A stretch of 64,000 bases of DNA from Alphaproteobacteria bacterium. GTDB taxonomy: Bacteria; Pseudomonadota; Alphaproteobacteria; Reyranellales; Reyranellaceae. The stretch is taken from positions 1-64,000 of the forward strand of contig CANJHI010000004.1 of assembly GCA_947474005.1 (NCBI GenBank), in the 5' to 3' direction. The notes beneath the pieces are model-generated. The model was not told the origin of the DNA and made no database searches. It saw only the letters and a program-made list of their open reading frames with translations. Shown here piece by piece: positions 43,588-51,729 of this stretch (the first letter of the stretch is position 1; each line of letters starts with the position of its first letter). A program made the translations under genes and the position numbers.

Positions 43588-43869
43588 ATGAAGGTCGGAG
43601 ACTGAGAAGTGTCTGGCCTCATTGTCGTCGGCATATAAGTGTCCTTTGGCGATCCCCGGCGACAAAGGCAGGGCCGATCGGTCCCTACCTTGGCCCAGGG
43701 CGGGCGGATTACCGACAGTCGGCTGATCGTCGGAAATGACCTGGGGCTCATCTTCGAAAACTTCCTGCGTCCGTGGCGCGCGACTCCGGTAGGGCGCAAG
43801 CAACGCGCTTCTCGAAGGAAGACGGCTGACCGGAACCTCGCTGGTGGGAATCGGCTGTCTGCGGCTCAT
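43561..43869 (-). CDS. hypothetical protein coupled to the DUF6496-like gene
   Basis: 102 residues beginning MSRRQPIPTSEVPVSRLPSR. An ideal AGGAGG lies 5 bases before the ATG, and this ATG overlaps the stop of the upstream small ORF (ATGA), which argues for translation. The C-terminus (LHCHPKRSEG) is encoded by the REP-like palindrome, so the original end may have been replaced. No domain is recognised; the middle is acidic and Pro-rich, likely disordered. An opposite-strand open frame covers the same bases but has poorer start context. Confidence 0.45.
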   Translation of the reverse strand: MSRRQPIPTSEVPVSRLPSRSALLAPYRSRAPRTQEVFEDEPQVISDDQPTVGNPPALGQGRDRSALPLSPGIAKGHLYADDNEARHFSVSDLHCHPKRSEG

Positions 43870-44012
43870 ATCGACCTCCTGCTGGCTTTTTTTGGGTTCA
43901 GCACTTGCTTGCCCTTCGCCCGCGCCTCCGAAAGGCCGATCGCAATGGCCTGCTTGCGTTTGTGCAACGCTCTCGCCACGTCCTTGCTGGCGCTCTCCGA
44001 ATATTTGGCCAT
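43866..44012 (-). CDS. small basic protein, DUF6496-like
   Basis: 48 residues. It starts MAKYSESASKDVARALHKRK and continues AIAIGLSEARAKGKQVLNPKKAS. This closely follows the short Lys/Arg-rich proteins with the pattern K-QAIAIGLSEAR-KG (DUF6496), found in many alphaproteobacteria; function unknown, possibly nucleic-acid binding. The stop overlaps the next ORF start. Confidence 0.75.
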   Translation of the reverse strand: MAKYSESASKDVARALHKRKQAIAIGLSEARAKGKQVLNPKKASRRSI

Positions 44013-44197
44013 GGCTCTGCTCCGCGGATACAAAGCCGATAACGCAGATCATGCGCGGAGGATGCCGTGGATTCGCAACGAGGCCGCTGAATTCGCGTTG
44101 CCGATGACCGAGGTCAGCGGAGGGCCGCCATGAAGGTGAATCGGGCCGGGCCCTTATCGACCTTGATGCTTCGACATGGGAACGCTCGGCAGCACGA

Positions 44198-44428
44198 TCA
44201 ACGCGCCGGCGGCGCCGAAGGAGGGGGCGATGTCGGCTGCCCCGTTTGCCCGGCGGCGCGGCTTTCCTCCGTCGTGCCCTTCAGCGGGGCATCCTCGTCG
44301 AACAGGATGCGTTCGGCCGCACCGTCGAGATCCTCGTACTGGCCACTGCGCAGCGACCACATGAAGGCGGCAAGGCCTGCGACGCCGAGCGCCAGCGCCA
44401 CCGGGATCAGGTAGTAGAAATCCGTCAT
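44198..44428 (-). CDS. ccoS: cbb3-type oxidase assembly protein CcoS
   Basis: 76 residues. One membrane segment (about residues 5-24), then the CcoS signature FMWSLRSGQYEDLDGAAERILFDED. The tail after residue 55 is Pro/Ser/Ala-rich and longer than usual. CcoS is needed for cofactor insertion (heme b and CuB) into the cbb3 oxidase. Its start overlaps the ccoI stop as ATGA. It is the last gene of the cco cluster. Confidence 0.93.
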   Translation of the reverse strand: MTDFYYLIPVALALGVAGLAAFMWSLRSGQYEDLDGAAERILFDEDAPLKGTTEESRAAGQTGQPTSPPPSAPPAR

Positions 44429-46650
44429 CGCCCGGCCTCCAAAGCCGGCGTCTGCGGCGCTTCGGGCAGCGTGCCGATGTTGCCGCGGTTCGGGCGTTTG
44501 CCCAGGCGCAGGGCGTTGGCGATCACCAGGATCGACGATGCCGACATGGCGATGGCGGCAATGAGCGGCGTCACATAGCCGAGGACGGCAACCGGAACGG
44601 CGAGGGCATTGTAGGCGACGGCGAGAGCGAAGTTCTGCCGGATCAGTGTGCCCGCTCCGCCGGCGGTCCAGATCGCTTCGGGGATCGCCGTGAGATCATC
44701 GTGCAGGAAGACGATATCGGCGGCGTTACGCCCGACGTCGGCAGCCGAGGCCGTCGCCATGGAGACATGCGCCGCGGCCAGCGCGGGCGCGTCGTTGAGG
44801 CCGTCGCCTACCATCAGAACTTTGGCGCCGCCGGCGGTGAGTGCTGCGATATGCGCGACCTTCTCTGCCGGCGACACCGCCGCGCGCCACGGCAGGTTCA
44901 GTGACGCGGCCACGCGCTGGACGGCTTCCTGGTGATCGCCTGACAGGATCTCGACGGACAGGCCTTTCGCCACCAGTGCGGCAACCGCTTCGCGCGCACC
45001 GGGCCTGAGTTCGTCGCGGAGGCGGAAGCTGCAGAGAAGCCGTCCGTTGGCGGAGAGCGCCACGCCGGGGCCTGTATCGCCGGTGCGGGTCCAATCCGGT
45101 CGGCCGAGGCGGTAGACCACGTCGCCCATCCGGCCTTCGAGGCCCGCACCGGCCTGCTCAACCAAGTCGGTCAGTACGACGGTACGCGCCTCGCGGGCCC
45201 TTCCTTCGGCGGCAATGGCCTGCGCATAGGGGTGGTTTGAGTGTGCCGCCATGGCCGCGGCAATGCCCAGTAGATCCGGATCGATCACACCGCGATCCGC
45301 GAGGTCGGGCACGCCCTTGGTGAGTGTGCCGGTCTTGTCGAACACGACATGGTCCGCCTCGGCGAGGCGCTCCAGCGCGCCGCTGCCCTTGATCATGATG
45401 CCGCGCTCGAACAGCCGCCGTGCCGCCATGACCTGGACCATGGGCACGGCGAGGCCGAGCGCGCAGGGGCAGGTGATGATCAGGACGGCAATGGCAATGG
45501 TCACCGCGCGATGCAAGTCGTCGGTCGCCACCATCCAGCCGATGAAGGTCGCGAGTGCGGTGACGTGGATCACGGGCGCATAGAGGCGCGCGGCCCGATC
45601 GGCCAGGCGCCGGTAACCCGCGCGGCCTGTTTCGGCCGCTTCCATCATACGCGTCATCTCGGCCAGGAAAGAGTCGCGGGCCACCGCCGTCGCCTCGATC
45701 GTGAGCGGGCCCGTCACGTTGAGCGTGCCGGCCTGGAGCAGCGTGCCGGGTGCCACCGGCCGTGGCAGGCTTTCGCCCGATATCAGCGAGACGTCGAGGT
45801 CCGACCGCCCCTCGACGATCCGGGCATCGACCGGGACACGGTCGCCCGCCGCCAGCAGGAGGGTCATGCCCGGCCGGATTGCGTCGACGGCCAGATAGTG
45901 CCGTGCGCCATCGGGTTCGACCACCCAGGCGCCGCGCGCCGCCAGCGAGGCCAATCCCTTGACCGCCGTGCGCGCCCGCTCGCGCATGACATGATCGAGC
46001 GTGCGGCCGATCAGCAGGAAGAACAGCAGCGAGATCGCGGCGTCGAAATAAGCATGCGGTCCGTGATGGACGGTCTCGTAGAGGCTCATGCCGAAGGCCA
46101 GAAGCACGCCGATCGAGATCGGCACGTCCATGTTGGTCCTGCCGCGGCGGACCGCCTGCCAGGCTGAGCGAAAGAAGACGCGGCCGCAGTAGGCGAGGCT
46201 CGGCAGCGCGATCGCCGCCGACAGCCAGTGGAAGATATCGCGCGTCTCGGCGTCGGCGCCCGACCAGACGCCGACCGACAGCATCATGATGTTGCCCGCC
46301 GCGAAACCCGCAACGGCAAGGGCGCGCACCAGCTCGCCCATCGCGGGGTCTTTCTCCTCCGCGCCAGTGGCGTGCAGGTGAGCCTCGAAACCGGCCTCGT
46401 TCAATGTTTCGACGAGCGGCGGCGCCTCGCCGCGCCACGCGACGGAGACCCGCCGGGTCGAAAGATTGACGCGCGCCCGTTCGACGCCGGGGAGGATGCC
46501 GAGGACGCGCTCGATGCGCGCAACGCAGGCGCCGCAGTGGATCGAGGGGACGCTGAGCTCGTTCTGCCGCAGGCCGCCGTCGACGAGACGGCTTGCCAGC
46601 AGCAACTCCTCTCCGAGGTTGGCCCTAGGGCCGGATGGCGCGCCAGGCAT
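44425..46650 (-). CDS. ccoI: copper-translocating P-type ATPase CcoI (FixI)
   Basis: 741 residues from ATG 46650; ATG 46662 is a close alternative, and both overlap the end of the DUF2189 gene. An N-terminal heavy-metal domain has SIHCGACVARIERVL. Eight membrane helices include the CPC motif in ITCPCALGLAVPM. The phosphorylation site is VFDKTGTLTKG, and the hinge is MVGDGLNDAPALAAAHVSMA. It is a slow Cu(I) exporter that supplies copper for cbb3 assembly. The metal-binding domain follows a 40-residue leader of low similarity. Confidence 0.94.
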   Translation of the reverse strand: MPGAPSGPRANLGEELLLASRLVDGGLRQNELSVPSIHCGACVARIERVLGILPGVERARVNLSTRRVSVAWRGEAPPLVETLNEAGFEAHLHATGAEEKDPAMGELVRALAVAGFAAGNIMMLSVGVWSGADAETRDIFHWLSAAIALPSLAYCGRVFFRSAWQAVRRGRTNMDVPISIGVLLAFGMSLYETVHHGPHAYFDAAISLLFFLLIGRTLDHVMRERARTAVKGLASLAARGAWVVEPDGARHYLAVDAIRPGMTLLLAAGDRVPVDARIVEGRSDLDVSLISGESLPRPVAPGTLLQAGTLNVTGPLTIEATAVARDSFLAEMTRMMEAAETGRAGYRRLADRAARLYAPVIHVTALATFIGWMVATDDLHRAVTIAIAVLIITCPCALGLAVPMVQVMAARRLFERGIMIKGSGALERLAEADHVVFDKTGTLTKGVPDLADRGVIDPDLLGIAAAMAAHSNHPYAQAIAAEGRAREARTVVLTDLVEQAGAGLEGRMGDVVYRLGRPDWTRTGDTGPGVALSANGRLLCSFRLRDELRPGAREAVAALVAKGLSVEILSGDHQEAVQRVAASLNLPWRAAVSPAEKVAHIAALTAGGAKVLMVGDGLNDAPALAAAHVSMATASAADVGRNAADIVFLHDDLTAIPEAIWTAGGAGTLIRQNFALAVAYNALAVPVAVLGYVTPLIAAIAMSASSILVIANALRLGKRPNRGNIGTLPEAPQTPALEAGR

Positions 46651-47413
46651 GCCAGGTTCCATGTCCCAGCAGGGGAAACACGACGATGAGGCCCAGAAGA
46701 CCGGTCGCGAGGCTGAGCACGAACAGCGCGAGCACGATCGCACCCCAGGCCAGCATGACCGGCAGGTTGTTCCAGACCAGCCGCATGCTGGTGCCCATGG
46801 CGGTCAGCGCGTCGACCCGTTCCTCCAGCATCATCGGCACCGAGAAGGCGCTGATGGCGAAGGAGAAGGCGGCGAACAGCGCGCCGACCAGGGTGCCGAC
46901 CACCAGCAGCGCCCAGCCGGTCGGCGTGGTGAACAGCATCGGCGTGATATGGGACAGGCCCGGAAACGGCAGCAGGCCGAAGAATAGCGCGTAGATGATG
47001 ACGGCGGCGCGCATCCACAGCAGCATCAGCCCGCAAAGAAGGGCTCCGGTGAACAGGAGCTGGCCGCCCGCCGCTGGCCGCACGAACACCATCGAGGCGA
47101 AATTGACCGGCGTGCCGGCGGTGAGCGCGCGGCTCTTCTCGTAAAGACCGATCGCCAGCAGCGGCCCGACGACCATGAAGCCCGCAAAGGCCGGGAAGAG
47201 GATGTAGTCCCAGCCGAAGGCCACGAGGCCGAAAACGATCGCGGCGGAAACGATGAAGACACCGAGACCGTAGAGAAGGCTGGGTGCCGGCTGTGCCACG
47301 AGATCGCGCCAGCCCGCCGCCAGCCACTGGCCGGCGACCGAGGGCGCGTAATGACGGTCGAGGACTCTGTCGGGCCGGATGGGCGGCATGACCGCGGGGA
47401 TCGTATGTCTCAT
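46625..47413 (-). CDS. DUF2189 integral membrane protein in the cco cluster
   Basis: 262 residues with about six membrane segments. DUF2189 marks are visible: WLAAGWRDLVAQPAPSLLYGLGVFIVSA, GFMVVGPLLAIGLYEKSRALTAG, and GTWHAWRAIRP at the end. Start ATG 47413 overlaps the stop of the 73-residue ORF by 4 bases. DUF2189 proteins are often encoded near cytochrome oxidase genes in alphaproteobacteria; function unknown. Here it occupies the place where ccoG and ccoH are normally found. Confidence 0.85.
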   Translation of the reverse strand: MRHTIPAVMPPIRPDRVLDRHYAPSVAGQWLAAGWRDLVAQPAPSLLYGLGVFIVSAAIVFGLVAFGWDYILFPAFAGFMVVGPLLAIGLYEKSRALTAGTPVNFASMVFVRPAAGGQLLFTGALLCGLMLLWMRAAVIIYALFFGLLPFPGLSHITPMLFTTPTGWALLVVGTLVGALFAAFSFAISAFSVPMMLEERVDALTAMGTSMRLVWNNLPVMLAWGAIVLALFVLSLATGLLGLIVVFPLLGHGTWHAWRAIRP

Positions 47414-47631
47414 CGTCTGGCTCCCGAGCAGGACGACTTCGCCGCGCTGAAGGTGCCGCCGCGCGATGATTCTCCCGGCTTCACGTGATCGACGCAATCG
47501 GGCTGCGAGGTGATCGCGACATAGAGGAGATGGGCGTTGGCGCCGGCCAGCAGCACAAGGCAGGCCGCGACGACCGTAACAACGGTCCACTTGCCGCTGG
47601 GCTGTCTGCTGCAGGAAGGGGCGGCGATCAT
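47410..47631 (-). CDS. small single-span membrane protein of the cco cluster
   Basis: 73 residues. One membrane helix (about residues 14-33, TVVTVVAACLVLLAGANAHLL), followed by YVAITSQPDCVDHVKPG and a C-terminal SAAKSSC. Two cysteines lie on the predicted periplasmic side, which might bind metal or form a disulfide. It overlaps ccoP by 4 bases at its start and the DUF2189 gene by 4 at its end, so it is translated with them. It is much shorter than FixH/CcoH (about 150-170 residues) and I do not call it that. Confidence 0.7.
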   Translation of the reverse strand: MIAAPSCSRQPSGKWTVVTVVAACLVLLAGANAHLLYVAITSQPDCVDHVKPGESSRGGTFSAAKSSCSGARR

Positions 47632-48509
47632 GGCCGCTTCTTCCCGAGGTCGACGAGATAGAGCGCCAGGATCTTGCGATCGACCGGCGAGAGCCTGCCT
47701 TCCCAGCCCGGCATTTGTCCTTTCAGGCCGCCCCATACATCGGTGTAGAGCGCCCACTCGTCGCGGCCATGCATGTAATAGTGGTTGATGAGATTGGGCG
47801 CGCCGACCTCGGGATTGCCCTTCGCTTCGGGCCCATGGCAGGCGGCGCAGTTCGCGGCGAAGACGGCCTTGCCCTTTTCGATGGTCGCAGCCGGAATCGC
47901 CGTGGCCGCCTTACTGTCCATGAGGCTCCGCACGTAGGCCACGACGTTCTCGATCTCGTCGCGCTTCAGGATGCCGTCGCGCCCGAAGGCAGGCATCTGG
48001 GAAATCCTGCTGTCGGGATGCGTCGAATTGATCCCGACGCGAATGGTCTGCTCGATCGCCTCGGGCGAACCGCCGAACAGCCACGACGAGGTGGTGAGGT
48101 TGGGGAAACCCTTGCCTCCCTTGGCGCCGCCGCCGTGGCAGACCGAGCAATTGTCGCCGAACAGCGTGCGCCCGGTTTCGCGCACGGCCTTCATCAGGGC
48201 AGGATCTGCCTCGATCTGGGCGAAGCTGCGGCCGGCGATCTGGTCGGTCCAGGCCGATCTCGCGACGGCTGCCTGTTTTACCGAGGCGGTGACCGCGGCT
48301 CGGTCGTCGGCCCCCAACAGGCCCTTCGTGAAGCTCGACCCGGTCGGGAAGGCCGGCATCAGCAGCCAGTAGACGACGGCGAAGATGAAGGTGACGATCA
48401 GGACGTAGTAGACCAGCCGCGGCACCGGCGTGTTCAGCTCCTTGATGCCGTTCCATTCATGGCCGGTCATCAGGTAGCCGGTCTTCGGATCGCGCTCCTC
48501 TACGGACAT
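47628..48509 (-). CDS. ccoP: cbb3-type cytochrome c oxidase subunit III (diheme)
   Basis: 293 residues. An N-terminal membrane helix (about residues 32-52, VYYVLIVTFIFAVVYWLL) anchors two cytochrome c domains with heme motifs CSVCH (about residue 128) and CAACH (about residue 219). The axial Met ligands are in ISQMPAFG and GQMPGW. It carries electrons from cytochrome c to CcoO/CcoN. It begins inside the last codons of ccoQ (10-base overlap). Confidence 0.95.
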   Translation of the reverse strand: MSVEERDPKTGYLMTGHEWNGIKELNTPVPRLVYYVLIVTFIFAVVYWLLMPAFPTGSSFTKGLLGADDRAAVTASVKQAAVARSAWTDQIAGRSFAQIEADPALMKAVRETGRTLFGDNCSVCHGGGAKGGKGFPNLTTSSWLFGGSPEAIEQTIRVGINSTHPDSRISQMPAFGRDGILKRDEIENVVAYVRSLMDSKAATAIPAATIEKGKAVFAANCAACHGPEAKGNPEVGAPNLINHYYMHGRDEWALYTDVWGGLKGQMPGWEGRLSPVDRKILALYLVDLGKKRP

Positions 48510-48670
48510 GGCCTGTCATCCCCTTCCAGGATCGACGCGGCGGCGCGATCGAACTCGCGGCGATTGGGCGGCCAGTAGACGTAGAGCAACACGATCGTCG
48601 ACATCGCGATGAAGTAGAACAGGCCGAACGTCTTGGCGAACCAGACAAGTTCTTCGTAGGTGACGGTCAT
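48500..48670 (-). CDS. ccoQ: cbb3-type oxidase subunit CcoQ
   Basis: 56 residues: MTVTYEELVWFAKTFGLFYF, one membrane helix (about residues 13-32), then YVYWPPNRREFDRAAASILE, the standard CcoQ/FixQ pattern of helix followed by a W-PxN-xxFD motif. It stabilises the complex. Its ATG overlaps the ccoO stop by 4 bases. Confidence 0.92.
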   Translation of the reverse strand: MTVTYEELVWFAKTFGLFYFIAMSTIVLLYVYWPPNRREFDRAAASILEGDDRPCP

Positions 48671-49434
48671 GGCGATTTGGCCTCCGACTGGGCCTTCACC
48701 GCCGGCGCCGCTTCCGACGCCACGATCTTGTAGGGCGCGTCGGTGAGGCGACCGAGGATCTGGAGATAGGCCACGAGCGCATCCATCTCCGTGAGCCGCG
48801 TCGGCACGCCGTCGAAGGCCCGCACGTTGGTCGCCTCGCCGTAACGCTTGGTCACGCCCGCGGCGAGCGGGTCGTCGGGGTTCGCCTGGCCTAGCGCATC
48901 ATTGGCCGCGTTGGCGATCATCTCGTCGGTGTAGGGCACGCCGACGGCGCGCATCGCCTTGAGATTGCCGGCAAGATCGTTGGTCCTGAGGTCGTTGCGC
49001 AGCAGCCAGGCGTAATTCGGCATGACCGATGGCGGCACGACGCTGCGCGGGCTCACGAGATGGGCGACCTGCCATTCGTCGGAATACTTGCCGCCGACCC
49101 GCGCGAGGTCGGGGCCGGTGCGCTTGGAGCCCCAGAGCATCGGATGGTCGTACTTCGATTCGACAGCCAGCGAGTAGGGCCCGTAGCGCTCGACCTCGTC
49201 GCGCAGGGTGCGGATCATCTGCGAGTGGCAGGCGTAGCAGCCTTCGCGGACGTAGATGTTGCGGCCGGCCAGTTCGAGCGGAGTGTAGACCCGCATGTCT
49301 GGCGCTTCCTCGACGGTCTGGTGGATGGTGAAGAGCGGCGCGATCTCGACCAGGCCGCCGATGCTGGCGACGCCGATGATGGCGAGCGTGAAACCGATCG
49401 CCTTGCGCTCGAGCTTGTAATGGAAACCGAACAT
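48667..49434 (-). CDS. ccoO: cbb3-type cytochrome c oxidase subunit II (monoheme)
   Basis: 255 residues. One N-terminal membrane helix (about residues 14-35), then the heme motif CYACH at about residue 67 (GRNIYVREGCYACHSQMIRTLRDEVERYG). WGSKRTGPDLARVGGKYSDEWQ and VVPPSVMPNYAWL with the axial Met are typical of CcoO. It starts 3 bases after ccoN. Confidence 0.96.
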   Translation of the reverse strand: MFGFHYKLERKAIGFTLAIIGVASIGGLVEIAPLFTIHQTVEEAPDMRVYTPLELAGRNIYVREGCYACHSQMIRTLRDEVERYGPYSLAVESKYDHPMLWGSKRTGPDLARVGGKYSDEWQVAHLVSPRSVVPPSVMPNYAWLLRNDLRTNDLAGNLKAMRAVGVPYTDEMIANAANDALGQANPDDPLAAGVTKRYGEATNVRAFDGVPTRLTEMDALVAYLQILGRLTDAPYKIVASEAAPAVKAQSEAKSP

Positions 49435-49437
49435 GAT

Positions 49438-51105
49438 TCACTCCGCCGCCTGGCGCGCGGCCGCCGGTTCGGGGAAGTCACCCACCGGCTCGAGCACCGC
49501 TCCGGGCGTCGGCTCGGCAGCCAGCGGCGCGGTGCGAATGGTCATCCAGATATTGTAGCAACCCACCAGCGCACCGATCAGGAACAGGAGGCCGCCGATC
49601 GCGCGCGCGACGTAGTAGGGATGCATCTCGACCAGGGAATCGATGAACGAATAGGCCAGAGTCCCGTTGGCGTTGTAGGTGCGCCACATCAGCCCCTGGA
49701 TGATGCCGGAGTTCCACATCGCCAGCACGTAGACGACGGTGCCCGAGATCGCGAGCCAGAAATGGACCTCGACCAGCCGCGCCGAGTACATGGCGGGCCG
49801 CTTCCACAGCCACGGCACCGAGGCATAGATCGAGCCGAAGGTGATCAGCGCCACCCATCCCAGCGCGCCGGCGTGGACGTGACCGACCGTCCAGTCGGTG
49901 TAGTGCGACAGCGCGTTGACGGAACGGATGGCGAGGAAGGACCCCTCGAAGGTGGTGAGGCCGTAGAAGACGGCAGCCATCATCATGAAGCGCAGCACCG
50001 CATCGTCGCGCACCTTGTGCCAGGCGCCGTTCAGGGTCAGCAGCGCATTGGCAGCGGCAGCCCAGGACGGAACGATCAGCATCACCGAGAAGGTCATGCC
50101 GAGCGTCTGCACCCATTGCGGCAGGGCCGTGTAGTGCAGGTGGTGCGAGCCCGCCCACATGTAAAGGAAGGTGATGCCCCAGAAGCTGATGATCGACAGC
50201 CGGTAGGAGTAGAGCGGCCGGCCGGCGCGCTTGGGCAGGTAGTAGTACATCATGCCGAGGAAGCCCGCGGTCAGGAAGAAGGCGACGGCGTTGTGGCCGT
50301 ACCACCATTGCGTCATCGCATCCTGGACACCCGAGAAGAGCGAGTAGCTCTTGGCGCTGCCGAAGCTCACCGGCACTGCCAGGTTGTTGATGATGTGGAG
50401 CATGGCGACCACGACGACGAAGGCGAGGTAATACCAGTTCGCCACGTAGATGTGCGGTTCCTTGCGGCGCGCCAGGGTGCGCAGGTAGACGATCAGGTAG
50501 GTCACCCAGACGATGGTGAGCCACAGGTCGGCGTACCATTCGGGTTCGGCGTATTCCTTCGACTGGGTAACGCCCATCAGGTAGCCGGTGGCGGCCAGCA
50601 CGCAGAACAGGTTGTAGCCGTACAGCACGAACATGGGGCTGAGCTGATCGGGCAGCCGCGCGCGCGACGTGCGCTGCATCACGTAGAAGGAGGTCGCGAT
50701 CAGCGCGTTGCCGCCGAAGCCGAAGATGACGCCGCTGGTGTGCACGGGGCGCAGCCGGCCGAAGCTTGCCCAGGCCGCGTCGAAGGTGAAGTCCGGATAG
50801 GCCAGCAACAACGCGATCCAGACGCCCACGAACATGCCGGCGACGGCCCAGGCCATGGCGAACAGGATGCCGGCGCGGCTCGGATCGTCGTAATAGCTGT
50901 CGGAGCGGTCGGCCGGCGGTTCGGGCGAGAAGTAGCCCGAGATCACCCAGAAGATTCCGGCGATGCCGGCCGCCATGATCAGGAAGCCGTGCGCGCCCAG
51001 CGGATCTCCCTGGCCGGCGCCGGCGAAGGCCATGCCCCAGATCGTGATGGCGAGCAGGATGACGATGGCAAGCTGACGCTCATTTTTTGTGAGCTGTTCG
51101 ATCAT
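49438..51105 (-). CDS. ccoN: cbb3-type cytochrome c oxidase subunit I
   Basis: 555 residues, about 14 membrane helices. It is the catalytic heme-copper subunit with low- and high-spin heme b and CuB. The first low-spin heme ligand is in GRLRPVHTSGVIFGFGGNALIATSFYVMQRTSRA. CuB ligands lie in WWYGHNAVAFFLTAGFLGMMYYYLPK and WAGSHHLHYTALPQW. GHVHAGALGWV provides the late His pair. It allows respiration at very low oxygen. It is the first gene of the cluster, and an FNR/FixK box lies 76 bases upstream. Confidence 0.96.
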   Translation of the reverse strand: MIEQLTKNERQLAIVILLAITIWGMAFAGAGQGDPLGAHGFLIMAAGIAGIFWVISGYFSPEPPADRSDSYYDDPSRAGILFAMAWAVAGMFVGVWIALLLAYPDFTFDAAWASFGRLRPVHTSGVIFGFGGNALIATSFYVMQRTSRARLPDQLSPMFVLYGYNLFCVLAATGYLMGVTQSKEYAEPEWYADLWLTIVWVTYLIVYLRTLARRKEPHIYVANWYYLAFVVVVAMLHIINNLAVPVSFGSAKSYSLFSGVQDAMTQWWYGHNAVAFFLTAGFLGMMYYYLPKRAGRPLYSYRLSIISFWGITFLYMWAGSHHLHYTALPQWVQTLGMTFSVMLIVPSWAAAANALLTLNGAWHKVRDDAVLRFMMMAAVFYGLTTFEGSFLAIRSVNALSHYTDWTVGHVHAGALGWVALITFGSIYASVPWLWKRPAMYSARLVEVHFWLAISGTVVYVLAMWNSGIIQGLMWRTYNANGTLAYSFIDSLVEMHPYYVARAIGGLLFLIGALVGCYNIWMTIRTAPLAAEPTPGAVLEPVGDFPEPAAARQAAE

Positions 51106-51180
51106 CGCGGGCCCCGCTCCATGGCGACACGCTGAGGATACTCCTTATCCGAGCTTCTGCGCTATGCTTCTTGGCCTGGT

Positions 51181-51194
51181 TTGATCTGGATCAA
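51181..51194. promoter_or_regulatory. FNR/FixK-type anaerobox upstream of ccoN
   Basis: TTGATCTGGATCAA is a perfect TTGAT-N4-ATCAA site for FNR/FixK-family regulators. It lies 76 bases before the ccoN start, the normal position for activation of the cbb3 operon at low oxygen. It is also about 64 bases upstream of the -35 of the candidate RNA on the other strand. Confidence 0.9.
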
Positions 51195-51257
51195 GTCTGA
51201 GTGCAAGCACTGCCAGCAGCCCGATGGAAAGCGCAAGGCAGATTTGCAAAGTCAGAT

Positions 51258-51355
51258 TTGCAGGTTCAGCAGGCTTTAGGCTATATTTCTGATATGTTGC
51301 CACGACGTGTGTAATGCGTGGGCCGCCCGGTTCACTTGTCCGGAGCGGCCTTTTT
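51258..51355 (+). ncRNA. candidate small RNA with its own promoter and terminator (copy 2 of 2)
   Basis: Promoter TTGCAG (51258-51263) and TATATT (51282-51287), 18-base spacing; predicted start near 51294. An intrinsic terminator GGCCGC-CCGG / CCGG-A-GCGGCC (51321-51350) with TTTTT ends it, so the RNA would be about 60 bases. The promoter block shares 16 identical bases plus GCTATA and TGAT with 14215-14249. A direct repeat CAGATTTGCA (51239-51248 and 51253-51262) lies at and before the -35. No ORF is seen inside. Confidence 0.5.
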
Positions 51356-51729
51356 CGCGTCCGGTGGCAGCCCGCCTCCACGCGGGTGACGCAAGGGGCC
51401 GCAAGGCTTCAACTGCTACCGGGGCAGCGACGCGCGAGCCCTGTCAGATCAAGAACCTGGCTGATGCTTCCCCTGATGGCCGTCCCGGGAGGGCCGCTCC
51501 GCTCCGGATCGACGCAAGAGCGGGAGAAACCCCACCAAGCCCGATCCTTCGTCCCGGTCCATTGGACGATGCCACCGGACGGTACCGCGCGACCACCGGC
51601 CTCTTCGACCGCCGCTGCCGGCCGCGCGGTGGGTCGATAGCAACCGGGCATGAATGGAACGGTAACCCTGACTAGAAATATATACAAACGATGCTACTGT
51701 CGAATGTAGGCTAATTCAACGAGGAGAAG
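51356..51729. other. intergenic region between candidate RNA and lipoprotein gene
   Basis: 374 bases. Short open frames on both strands have no ribosome binding site or recognisable product. The last 90 bases become AT-rich (GACTAGAAATATATACAAACG near 51668-51689) and should hold the promoter of the following lipoprotein gene, with a possible -10 TATACA near 51680. I see no conserved RNA. Confidence 0.4.

Noticed and set aside
43639-44133. 164-codon plus-strand open frame near ccoS
   Set aside because: It overlaps the minus-strand DUF6496-like gene, which matches a known family and is coupled to a second ORF with an ideal ribosome binding site.
46650-46743. Longer N-terminus for CcoI beginning at 46743
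   Set aside because: The extra Cys/Ser-rich residues come from the shadow of the DUF2189 gene; the conserved region begins well downstream.
49060-51135. 691-codon plus-strand open frame over ccoO/ccoN
   Set aside because: Antisense shadow of two well-supported oxidase genes; no start context or domain.
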